Of a stretch of DNA of 64,000 nt, positions 53,081 to 60,405 are shown piece by piece; the stretch's first letter is position 1; every line of letters starts with the position of its first letter. The notes under the pieces were generated by a model that was given only the letters and a program-made list of their open reading frames with translations, had not been told where the DNA came from and did no database searches. Origin of the DNA: CBDBDZ01 sp965204215. GTDB taxonomy: Bacteria; Pseudomonadota; Gammaproteobacteria; Pseudomonadales; GM7GCV1. The DNA is taken from assembly GCA_965204215.1 (NCBI GenBank), contig CBDBDZ010000014.1:186001-250000 (forward strand), in the 5' to 3' direction. Both the position numbers and the translations under genes were made by a program.

Positions 53081-53504
53081 AATATCCTTACAATGAGAAG
53101 AGATACCTGTTAATTGAATAACAGTATATACATTTTAATATTATTTAGATTTTCGTTCGTATAGATAGCTATAAACTATAATATAAGTAATTGAATTAAT
53201 AAATACATTGTTAATGTTTTAAATCTCTTCCCATCAATTGGATGGTTAATTATTAAAGCTGTAGCCATTTACAAATGGCTGCTCTTAAATGGTTTTTTTA
53301 AGTGGTCATTCAAATCGCAAAGGTTACAGCCGTTACGTGCAATACATTTTGCGCTTTCTTGCTGAGGGGTCGATATGTCCTATTGTGTATTGCTATGTGT
53401 CTTTGTCCGAATCAAAATCGGTGTTGTTCAAAACAATTTTCCTATAAAGGAATTATTATTCTAACAGAATTTAATAATAACTGGTAACGAAAGTAAATTT
53501 TTTT
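53081..53504. other. Gene-free rne upstream region with one inverted repeat
   Basis: No convincing gene is seen. The only clear structure is a dyad AGCCATTT-AC-AAATGGCT at 53263-53280. In E. coli a long structured rne leader mediates feedback by RNase E; this region has the right position for a similar function, but I cannot show conservation. A 61-residue plus-strand frame (53302-53487) lacks coding character. Confidence 0.45.
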
Positions 53505-53682
53505 AACCCAAATTATGCATTAGAAATCTATTACACACAATAATGACTTCAAAAACAGGCGCTTGCTCGAAAAATAATACTCACCATAGGGTGGCTATGC
53601 CTGCGTTTATTGTTCTTGCGCGAGCACCTGTTTTCATTGCCATTTTTGTGTTCATTACGAAGTCTAATGCATAATCTGGGTT
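53505..53682 (+). repeat. Repeat B copy 4 (full length)
   Basis: AACCCAAATTATGCATTAGA ... TCTAATGCATAATCTGGGTT, 178 bp with 20-bp inverted ends differing at one base (AACCCA-A/G-ATTATGCATTAGA). Internal long hairpin (AAAACAGGCGCTTGCTCG / CGCGAGCACCTGTTTT). It lies next to repeat A5, downstream of the TonB receptor. The best full-length reference copy of the family. Confidence 0.9.
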
Positions 53683-53696
53683 TAAGAAATTCGTTA

Positions 53697-53769
53697 GTTA
53701 ATTTGGTATGAAAATACCGAGCTAATATGTGGAACAAGGAAGTACCATCGACGAGTGATAGCTCGGTCT
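53697..53769 (-). repeat. Repeat A copy 5 (truncated)
   Basis: TTAATTTGGTATGAAAATACC through GACGAGTGATAGCTCGGTC, the complement of the right part of the A element. The rest is lost against the stop codon of the TonB receptor at 53780. Confidence 0.8.
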
Positions 53770-53779
53770 CGGTTTGGGT

Positions 53780-55930
53780 TTAAAAAGTACCTACTATAGA
53801 AAATTTAGCATTGATTGGGGCGCCAACTGTAATATTGTTCGCTGTATGAGCGTTTGGAAAATAATCGGTATTGGTTATGTTTTCAATATTTAATTGCAAT
53901 TTGATATTATTGTTAATTTCATAAAAAGCCGATACATCCAGGCGAAAGAAACTCGGCAATGTAACACCATTGTCATTATCGGCAAAGCTATCATCTTGAT
54001 AAGTAAAACCAACGCCTAGACCCCATTGTGGTGCAACCTGGAATTGGTTCCAAAGGTTAACTGTATTTTCTGGCAATTCGCGCAAACGCAAATCAGTCTC
54101 AGATCCAGACTCAGAATCTACCTGCTTTCCGTCAAGAAAACTATACCCTGCAGAAATGTACCACCAATCGTTAATCTCTCCTTGTACCTGGGCTTCAAAC
54201 CCTGTTACATCAGAGTCGATAACAACTAAAGTTCCTGCTTCATCGCCAGGTTGTGGTGAACTCTGTTCAACTTCAAACAATGCAGCGGTAAAACTAAGGC
54301 GGTCCGAATAATCCCATTTCACTCCAACTTCTAAATTCTGAAAGGTATCCGGGTCAAAAACGGCACTATCTGCTGTATTATCCTGATCACGAGGCAAATC
54401 AGCAAATTGTTCCCCACTACGAGGCAAAAAGCTTTCACTAAAGCTACCGTATATTGAAAGGTTTTCTTGAGGTTTCACCACAAATCCCAATCGTGGCGAA
54501 ACTTCGCTATCAGTTCTGCTGACAATGTCTGCTTCGCCAGTGTCGATAAGTGTCTGGATGTTGTTAATTGTTATTTCAAAACTGTCATAGCGCAAGCCCA
54601 AAATGATATCAAGCCATGGTGCAATTTCAATTTCATCTTGTACATAGAAAGAAAACACTGAAACATCACCTTCTGTGTCATCATTTAGATCCACAGAAAA
54701 ATCATTTGATGTTGCGTTGCCCGATGCATTTACGCCGACACCGCCAATAAGGCTAAGTGGTCGCGTTGCATTGAAAACCTCAACATCGTCCAATGTTTGA
54801 TCAAAAAAAGCATTGAAACGATCATTGTCGTTAGAAGTACCAATATACTCGAAACCACCTACAATAGTATGGTAAATATCCCCAGTGACAAGCTCACCCA
54901 CCAAATTTGTAGAAAAAACAAAGTTAGTGCGTTGCGTAGTGTCAACATAGCCATCTATGTCGACAATATTCGTTATTTCATTGAAGTTAATCGGGAAAAA
55001 GTTAGAATAGAGTTTGTCGTAATCTCCATAAGATAAATTGACATTCCCTTTTAAATAATCATTAAAGTTATGCTCAATTGTGGCTCTAAATATATTGGCT
55101 TCCAGGGTAGTTGTATTTAACTCGGGATCGCCAAAAGTAATGTCTTCTAACGCTTCAGCTGGCGCCCCATTTAGCGATGGAATACCGCGGTCAATAAAGC
55201 GTTGATTATCAACATATTCATACGACAAATTCAATGTGGTTTCTGGTGTTAACTGAATAAATGCTGTTGGGTTAATAGCAAAACGGTCACCGTCAAAAAA
55301 GTCTCTGTGGTTATCTAAACCCTCATAAAAAGTATTAATGCGAATAGCTACAGTATCATTCACTGTGTAATTTCTATCAAGGTGTACAGCAGTTGCACCA
55401 AAGCTATCAACTGAACCTAGATAACCACCAAAGTTTTCACCAATTACTGCCTTTTTAGTAACGCGGTTGAAAATTCCTCCGGTACCGCCCCTGCCAAAAA
55501 ACAAAGCATTAGGGCCACGCAAAATTTCAACCTGCTCCAGATTGTAAAGTGAGCGGTAATATTGAACGTCATCGCGCACACCGTCTATATAAAAATCTGC
55601 TGTCGAGCGAACGCCACGAAATACAATTGCATCGCGGTGACCTTCGCCCTGCGATTGATTGACTCCTGGCGTATAAAGTACAATATCGCTGACACTGTCA
55701 AATCCCTGTTGAACAATTTGAGCTGCCGTAGTGATTGAAAGCGATTGCGGCACATTAATAATCGGCGTAGGTGTTTTAAGGGAATAAGCCTTATCGACAG
55801 ATAAATACTTGCCCACAATAATCATTTCTTCAATGTCAGAATCTTGGGCCAGCAATGTCAAGGGGTTCACGACAAGTATAGCTAAAACTGTCAGTGGTTT
55901 TAAAAATATTGATTGATTACGATTACGCAT
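53780..55930 (-). CDS. TonB-dependent siderophore receptor
   Basis: Outer-membrane ferric-siderophore receptor. 716 residues: signal peptide (ends LLAQDSD), TonB-box-like EEMIIVG near residue 35, plug domain (about 55-165) with VPQSLSITT, FRGVRSTADFYIDGVRDD and VEILRGPNALFFGRGGTGGIFNRV, and a 22-strand barrel ending in the typical C-terminal strand (AKFSIVGTF). The plug resembles catecholate receptors of the Fiu type. A strong Fur box lies upstream, so expression is expected under iron limitation. Confidence 0.94.
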   Translation of the reverse strand: MRNRNQSIFLKPLTVLAILVVNPLTLLAQDSDIEEMIIVGKYLSVDKAYSLKTPTPIINVPQSLSITTAAQIVQQGFDSVSDIVLYTPGVNQSQGEGHRDAIVFRGVRSTADFYIDGVRDDVQYYRSLYNLEQVEILRGPNALFFGRGGTGGIFNRVTKKAVIGENFGGYLGSVDSFGATAVHLDRNYTVNDTVAIRINTFYEGLDNHRDFFDGDRFAINPTAFIQLTPETTLNLSYEYVDNQRFIDRGIPSLNGAPAEALEDITFGDPELNTTTLEANIFRATIEHNFNDYLKGNVNLSYGDYDKLYSNFFPINFNEITNIVDIDGYVDTTQRTNFVFSTNLVGELVTGDIYHTIVGGFEYIGTSNDNDRFNAFFDQTLDDVEVFNATRPLSLIGGVGVNASGNATSNDFSVDLNDDTEGDVSVFSFYVQDEIEIAPWLDIILGLRYDSFEITINNIQTLIDTGEADIVSRTDSEVSPRLGFVVKPQENLSIYGSFSESFLPRSGEQFADLPRDQDNTADSAVFDPDTFQNLEVGVKWDYSDRLSFTAALFEVEQSSPQPGDEAGTLVVIDSDVTGFEAQVQGEINDWWYISAGYSFLDGKQVDSESGSETDLRLRELPENTVNLWNQFQVAPQWGLGVGFTYQDDSFADNDNGVTLPSFFRLDVSAFYEINNNIKLQLNIENITNTDYFPNAHTANNITVGAPINAKFSIVGTF

Positions 55931-55974
55931 AATATTAAGAAATTAATCAAAAGAGTGGGTATTATATTCGATGC

Positions 55975-56007
55975 AAACAATAATGCAAATACGATTCATT
56001 ATTGTTT
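55975..56007. promoter_or_regulatory. 11-bp inverted repeat, possible operator
   Basis: AAACAATAATG (55975-55985) and CATTATTGTTT (55997-56007) are perfect complements around 11 bp. It lies 45 bp upstream of the TonB receptor start, next to the Fur box, in the divergent promoter region. It may bind a second regulator (AraC- or LysR-like spacing). Confidence 0.45.
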
Positions 56008-56016
56008 ACTTTATTT

Positions 56017-56035
56017 AATGAGAATTATTCTCATA
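56017..56035 (-). promoter_or_regulatory. Fur box upstream of TonB receptor
   Basis: AATGAGAATTATTCTCATA contains the palindrome TGAGAAT-T-ATTCTCA, the classical form of an iron-box (7-1-7). It lies 87 bp before the receptor start codon and fits iron repression. Confidence 0.75.
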
Positions 56036-56143
56036 AACTAATTTCACAGTTTATACCACACACTGGGTTTCTCTTGCCATTGTCTACAATTTCTATTAAA
56101 GTTTTACCTTCATTTTACAACTTTTTATCCTGAGGTTTAACTT

Positions 56144-56773
56144 ATGCTATTACTTGATTTTCTAATGCGCTGGGGACACGTCTTATTTGGTATTACATGG
56201 ATTGGTTTACTTTACTACTTTAACTTTATACAAGGCGAATATTTTAAAGAAGCTACTGCAGATGCTAAGTCTGATGCGACCGAAAAGCTTGCTCCAAGAG
56301 CGTTGTGGTGGTTTCGCTGGGGCGCGATGCTAACATTTTTGACAGGCCTGTACCTGCTACTTGCTGGCGTTGGCGTTTACTTGAACCACGGCATTATGAT
56401 TGGCGCATTGGCCGGAATTTTTATGTTTTTAAACGTGTGGCTAATTATCTGGCCCAACCAAAAAATTGTTTGTGGTATTACAGAAGGTGATAAAGCCGCT
56501 GCCGCTCCTAAAGCGTTACTTGCTTCGCGAACCAATGTACTGTTTTCATCTACCATGCTAATGGGTATGCTTAATAAGCACAGTAACGGTGCAGTCGATA
56601 TCCTGGGCACTGACCATTCCGATACGGGCTTTATGATAGCGGCATTAATTATTATACTGCTTGAGCTTAATGCTATTTTTGGCAAAATTGGTCCCATGCA
56701 AACCGTTAAGGGTGTTATTCACATGAGCCTTTTACTAATGGTTCTGATTTTTGGCACCATTCATTTCCTGTAA
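56144..56773 (+). CDS. PuuD-type urate hydroxylase membrane domain protein
   Basis: 209 residues with six hydrophobic spans. MRWGHVLFGITWIGLLYYFNF, APRALWWFRWGAM and IWPNQKIVCG match the N-terminal membrane domain (Urate_ox_N) of PuuD urate hydroxylase. The C-terminal cytochrome c domain of full PuuD is absent and the gene ends cleanly at a terminator. Conserved histidines (His12, His85) may bind heme. Its reaction in this stand-alone form is unclear. Diverges from the TonB receptor; TGAGG ribosome-binding site. Confidence 0.82.
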   Translation: MLLLDFLMRWGHVLFGITWIGLLYYFNFIQGEYFKEATADAKSDATEKLAPRALWWFRWGAMLTFLTGLYLLLAGVGVYLNHGIMIGALAGIFMFLNVWLIIWPNQKIVCGITEGDKAAAAPKALLASRTNVLFSSTMLMGMLNKHSNGAVDILGTDHSDTGFMIAALIIILLELNAIFGKIGPMQTVKGVIHMSLLLMVLIFGTIHFL

Positions 56774-56789
56774 CCCACACATATCAAGA

Positions 56790-56822
56790 AAAGCACCAGT
56801 TAAATAAACTGGTGCTTTTTTA
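56790..56822 (+). terminator. Rho-independent terminator
   Basis: Stem AAGCACCAGTT / AACTGGTGCTT with loop AAATA, followed by TTTTT. It lies 17 bp after the PuuD-like stop and only 6 bp before the next start codon, so it separates the two transcripts or acts as an attenuator. Confidence 0.85.
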
Positions 56823-56827
56823 TATCC

Positions 56828-57586
56828 GTGTATTCTTTTTCCAACCAAACTGTACTAATCACTGGTGGCAGTCGCGGACTAGGAGCGGATGTCGCTTTAG
56901 CTTTCTTGCAAGCAGGTGCTGATGTCGTCATCTGTTCGCGCAACACGCCTGAACAACTTCCTGCCTTTAATAATAAACAAGCTTTATTCTTTCAATGCGA
57001 TGTCCGCCAACCAGAAAGTTCTCAGCAGCTGGTTGACTTTTGTATTGAAAAAACGGGAAGGCTCGATGTATTAATCAATAATGCTGGAGGTAGTCCAGAA
57101 GTAGTAGCAGCAAATGCATCCCCCAAATTGACACAAGCTATTGTAGCTTTAAATTTAACTGCCCCTGCCGTGCTGAGTCAACAGGCATATCAATCAATGG
57201 TAGGTACTACAGGAACTGGCAGCATTATCAATATTGCAAGTGTTTCGGCACAGCGTCCCTCTCCTGGCACAGCTGCTTACGGTGCAGCCAAGGCTGGGCT
57301 GGTTAATTTAACTCGCTCACTAGCGCAAGAATGGGCGCCACAAGTTCGCGTTAATGTGATTGTTGCAGGGCTCGCTCGAACAGAAAATTCAGCCAATCAC
57401 TACGGTGGTGAAGCCGGTATTCAAAAAATTGAGCAAAATATGCCTATGCAACGAATGCTTAACGGTAGTGATATGGCTAAAGCTTGCCTCTACCTGGCAT
57501 CTGATGATGCCAACTATATATCTGGTGCCACCCTGGAAGTCCACGGCGGCGGCGAACCTCCAGCATTTTTAAGGTTACAGCACTAA
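56828..57586 (+). CDS. Short-chain dehydrogenase/reductase
   Basis: 252-residue NAD(P)-dependent oxidoreductase of the classical SDR type. Cofactor motif TGGSRGLG (12-19), NNAGG, catalytic Ser in NIASVSA and YGAAKAG (YxxxK). Substrate unknown; resembles 3-oxoacyl-ACP reductase-like enzymes. GTG start with no visible ribosome-binding site, 6 bp after a strong terminator, so the transcript may be leaderless or depend on read-through. A PaaI-like thioesterase follows 5 bp downstream, likely co-transcribed. Confidence 0.9.
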   Translation: MYSFSNQTVLITGGSRGLGADVALAFLQAGADVVICSRNTPEQLPAFNNKQALFFQCDVRQPESSQQLVDFCIEKTGRLDVLINNAGGSPEVVAANASPKLTQAIVALNLTAPAVLSQQAYQSMVGTTGTGSIINIASVSAQRPSPGTAAYGAAKAGLVNLTRSLAQEWAPQVRVNVIVAGLARTENSANHYGGEAGIQKIEQNMPMQRMLNGSDMAKACLYLASDDANYISGATLEVHGGGEPPAFLRLQH

Positions 57587-57591
57587 TTATT

Positions 57592-58044
57592 ATGACCCAG
57601 GCAAACAACGCACAAACCTCGCGAACAGCAATTCCTGATAATTTTGTCACTACCCAACACACGCCTGACTTTAGCAATTATATTGGTCCTTTTTATTTAT
57701 CCACTGAAAAAGGTGTCGTCAAAACAGGGTTAAAGCTGGTCAAACATCATGGTGGCGGTCCTGACAGAGGGCACGGCGGCGTTACTATGACACTCCTAGA
57801 TGAAGCCATGGGCAGAGCCGCATCCAGGGCTTGCGGTAATTTATGCGTAACCATATCCATGAGCACCAACTTTATATCCAGCACCCGTATAGACGATTTT
57901 ATTATTGCTTCTGCCAAAGTCACACGGCACGGACGAAGCATTATCTTTGTGGACGGTGAACTGCATGCAGGCGATAAACTGCTAGGCACTGCTACCGGGA
58001 CATGGATGAATACTGGCGAACCTATTCCTTTTGAAAGCCAATAA
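57592..58044 (+). CDS. PaaI-family hotdog thioesterase
   Basis: 150 residues with a single hotdog fold. The active-site segment HGGVTMTLLDEAMGRAA (about 62-78) carries the conserved glycine-rich turn and acidic residue of PaaI-type acyl-CoA thioesterases. Follows the SDR gene at 5 bp; the pair suggests turnover of an acyl-CoA or acyl thioester. Repeat E1 begins 11 bp after the stop. Confidence 0.88.
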   Translation: MTQANNAQTSRTAIPDNFVTTQHTPDFSNYIGPFYLSTEKGVVKTGLKLVKHHGGGPDRGHGGVTMTLLDEAMGRAASRACGNLCVTISMSTNFISSTRIDDFIIASAKVTRHGRSIIFVDGELHAGDKLLGTATGTWMNTGEPIPFESQ

Positions 58045-58054
58045 CTGCAAGAGT

Positions 58055-58108
58055 GAGACCTTTGCAATAAAATTCTTTTACACTCATACTGCGTTATTTT
58101 TGTGCTCA
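58055..58108 (+). repeat. Repeat E copy 1 (left half)
   Basis: GAGACCTTTGCAATAAAATT ... ACTGCGTTATTTTTGTGCTCAAA matches the left third of the full copy at 62320. The right part is missing. It runs into the stop codon of the convergent diheme cytochrome gene. Confidence 0.82.
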
Positions 58109-59212
58109 AAGAGCTACGCAGTCCCCTTCCATCGCTTTTATCCAGTTCGATAATAATTCAACGGCTTCAAGGTGTGCTAAAGTTCGCCCTAATTCTGGCA
58201 TCATTGCTCCTGGGTCCGTTGAGTTCATGCGATAAATCATTATTGAGTTTTCTGGTTGCCCTGGCACAATGGAAAACAGGTTGCCGCCAGTACCCTGTCC
58301 TGCAGCTATCGGGGCTTTACATACACCCAGCCTCACTTTTTTAACGTCAGAATTATTTAGATATAATCCTGACGTATCACCTGGCCCTGTTGGACTGTGG
58401 CAGTGACCACAGTTGATATCTAAATAAGCCCTGGCCCTGACATCTATTGGCAAGCTAACGTCTTGCCAGTTGACATTGATGGCATTGTTGTTCGCCACTT
58501 GCACCAGTGATAAACCATTACTTATTGTTAAATACCCCGTATCTATCCACTCCTGCAACTGCTCTACGGGAATATTTTTAATATTGGGGCCTATTGGCTC
58601 TATTTGTTTAATGGACTGATTGAGCTGATGACAACCTGCACATTGATTAGTATTGGGAACAATATAGTTAGCAGGAATGTTACCACCGCTATTTTTCAGC
58701 TTAATGATAGCGCCAGTTCTTTTAAGTGTTGCCTGGTGTTTTTGATTATTCCACACATAGGGTAGCGCTTCCCATCCGGTTTCTCGTTTCACTAACAAGC
58801 GAGTTTCTAACAATTGTTCAGGGTAAGAAAAAGTTTTGCTGATAATGGTTCCGTTGGGAAAGTTTATCGAACCATCGCTATCCAGCCGTGCCCTAGTGTT
58901 TGCAGGCAGTGAAATTGTGCGAAACTTATCAGCATAATCTGAAAACAAACTACTGTTCAAGCTATAGACAAGAGTGTTGTCTGAAAGTGGCTTTAACGAG
59001 TGATTAGCACCGCTAAATAAGTTCCAGTCTGATAGTAATCCAGGGTTGCTGTCAGCATAAAAAACAGGTTCATTATTGCTGGTGAAAGGGGGTGAGCAAC
59101 TTGCAACAACCAAAACTAATGTCCATAGTTTTGATGGCGCCAGACCAAAGCCTGACGCCTTCCCAAAAAAAGGTTTCAAATGGAAACGGCTGACAGGGCA
59201 GGGAGGTTGCAA
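58106..59212 (-). CDS. SO_2930-type diheme c-type cytochrome, probable lipoprotein
   Basis: 368 residues. Two heme motifs, CAGCH (about 198-202) and CGHCH (about 272-276), in an otherwise soluble domain of the TIGR03806-like family. The N-terminus has a hydrophobic stretch and VVASC that could be a lipobox, but a long preceding tail makes the start uncertain. It overlaps the upstream beta-helix gene by 37 bp. This pairing is recurrent, so the two products are likely one functional unit in the envelope. Its stop lies inside repeat E1. Confidence 0.85.
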   Translation of the reverse strand: MQPPCPVSRFHLKPFFGKASGFGLAPSKLWTLVLVVASCSPPFTSNNEPVFYADSNPGLLSDWNLFSGANHSLKPLSDNTLVYSLNSSLFSDYADKFRTISLPANTRARLDSDGSINFPNGTIISKTFSYPEQLLETRLLVKRETGWEALPYVWNNQKHQATLKRTGAIIKLKNSGGNIPANYIVPNTNQCAGCHQLNQSIKQIEPIGPNIKNIPVEQLQEWIDTGYLTISNGLSLVQVANNNAINVNWQDVSLPIDVRARAYLDINCGHCHSPTGPGDTSGLYLNNSDVKKVRLGVCKAPIAAGQGTGGNLFSIVPGQPENSIMIYRMNSTDPGAMMPELGRTLAHLEAVELLSNWIKAMEGDCVAL

Positions 59213-60363
59213 AGGTACTCATTGTGACCCAACTGTGGGTTACTATAATCGTTGGGACCATCTGCATTTAATACCCTGGTATCGGGTTCATTGGCAATAC
59301 ACAGCCTTACCCCTTGCGTTTTTTGATAGCCATCCCAAATCACATTGGGGAAACTGCCCGTAAGGCCAAATTTTAATACTTTTAAAGCTTTTAATTCCAA
59401 ACCATCGGGACTACTGCCACCACCATTGTAACTGTTATCATGAATGTAGATACGTTCTGGGTAAGGATCGAAATTTTCCACAGCTTCGCTGCTGGAATAG
59501 TTAGTGGAAAAAACACTGCTGATAATAATATGCGCCGTATTGTTGTCTTCAAATTGGTTGTTAAACACCTCGACATCATCATTTGAATTAATCACAATAC
59601 CTGAGCCAGCTGGTACACTGGCAACAGCTGTTCCTTCTGCGCCAAAATTGTCTGTATTATTGGTAATAATCTGATTATTAAATATGCGAGTACGCAATCC
59701 CTCCTGAGGTAGATTAGGCATGTTGAAAACCAAGATTCCACCAGTATTGTTAATCGCCACATTGTCGAACACATCCGCATCTTGGGTGTTTTCAATTTCA
59801 ATACCAGCAACATTGTATTCTGCTCTGCTGTTTTTAACGATAACATTTTTCGATTGCCCAACATAAATACCAGCATCTGATGCTGCAATGGCAACGGCGC
59901 CATCAATCAAGGTGTTTTCGGTTTGCACCGGGTAGATGCCATAGGCACCATTGCCGGTATCAGGACCATTAGTCCACTCAGTTCGCACGCGACGAATGAT
60001 GATATTTTTGCCTTCATTAATTTTAAGTGCATCGCCTTTGGCATCTTCAATAGCCAAATCTTCGATGGTAAAGTCATTAGCCGTTACGAGGAAGCCTTCT
60101 GCCCCAGCCAACTGGTTTTTAAAACTTAAAATGGTTTTATCCATACCTGCACCGCGAACCGTTACGCCGTCCACTCGCAGTGATAACGAACGATCAAAGT
60201 GATATACACCTTCGGGAATAGTAATGACGTCACCGCGTTTTGCATCAAGTAATTGCGTCAGCAACTGTTCTTGAAAAACTTCAGAAATTGTTTCTGGCTC
60301 GGTTTTTTGGACACAAGCACCAAGCATTAATCCAATACAGATAACAAACAAACACTTATTCAT
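59176..60363 (-). CDS. Parallel beta-helix repeat lipoprotein (TIGR03805-like)
   Basis: 395 residues from the ATG at 60363. Lipobox LGAC, then right-handed parallel beta-helix coils (FTIEDLAIEDAKGDALKINE, NVIVKNSRAEYNVAGIEIEN, DVEVFNNQFEDNNTAHIIIS). Similar folds bind or cleave polysaccharides, but no catalytic set is evident. Overlaps the diheme cytochrome gene and probably works with it. The start region has been tandemly duplicated. Follows the M2 peptidase gene on the same strand. Confidence 0.87.
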   Translation of the reverse strand: MNKCLFVICIGLMLGACVQKTEPETISEVFQEQLLTQLLDAKRGDVITIPEGVYHFDRSLSLRVDGVTVRGAGMDKTILSFKNQLAGAEGFLVTANDFTIEDLAIEDAKGDALKINEGKNIIIRRVRTEWTNGPDTGNGAYGIYPVQTENTLIDGAVAIAASDAGIYVGQSKNVIVKNSRAEYNVAGIEIENTQDADVFDNVAINNTGGILVFNMPNLPQEGLRTRIFNNQIITNNTDNFGAEGTAVASVPAGSGIVINSNDDVEVFNNQFEDNNTAHIIISSVFSTNYSSSEAVENFDPYPERIYIHDNSYNGGGSSPDGLELKALKVLKFGLTGSFPNVIWDGYQKTQGVRLCIANEPDTRVLNADGPNDYSNPQLGHNEYLCNLPALSAVSI

Positions 60364-60405
60364 GTTTACCACCCACCAAACACTTATTCATGGTTACCAC
60401 CCACA
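60350..60405. repeat. 28-bp tandem duplication across a stop/start junction
   Basis: Units 60350-60377 and 60378-60405 differ by one base and each contain CAAACACTTATTCATG. They duplicate the end of the M2 gene and the first codons of the beta-helix gene, creating a second ATG at 60391 that is out of use or opens a very short frame. Confidence 0.8.

Noticed and set aside
53302..53487. 61-residue frame upstream of rne
   Set aside because: No ribosome-binding site, no signal or family; more likely leader or spacer DNA.
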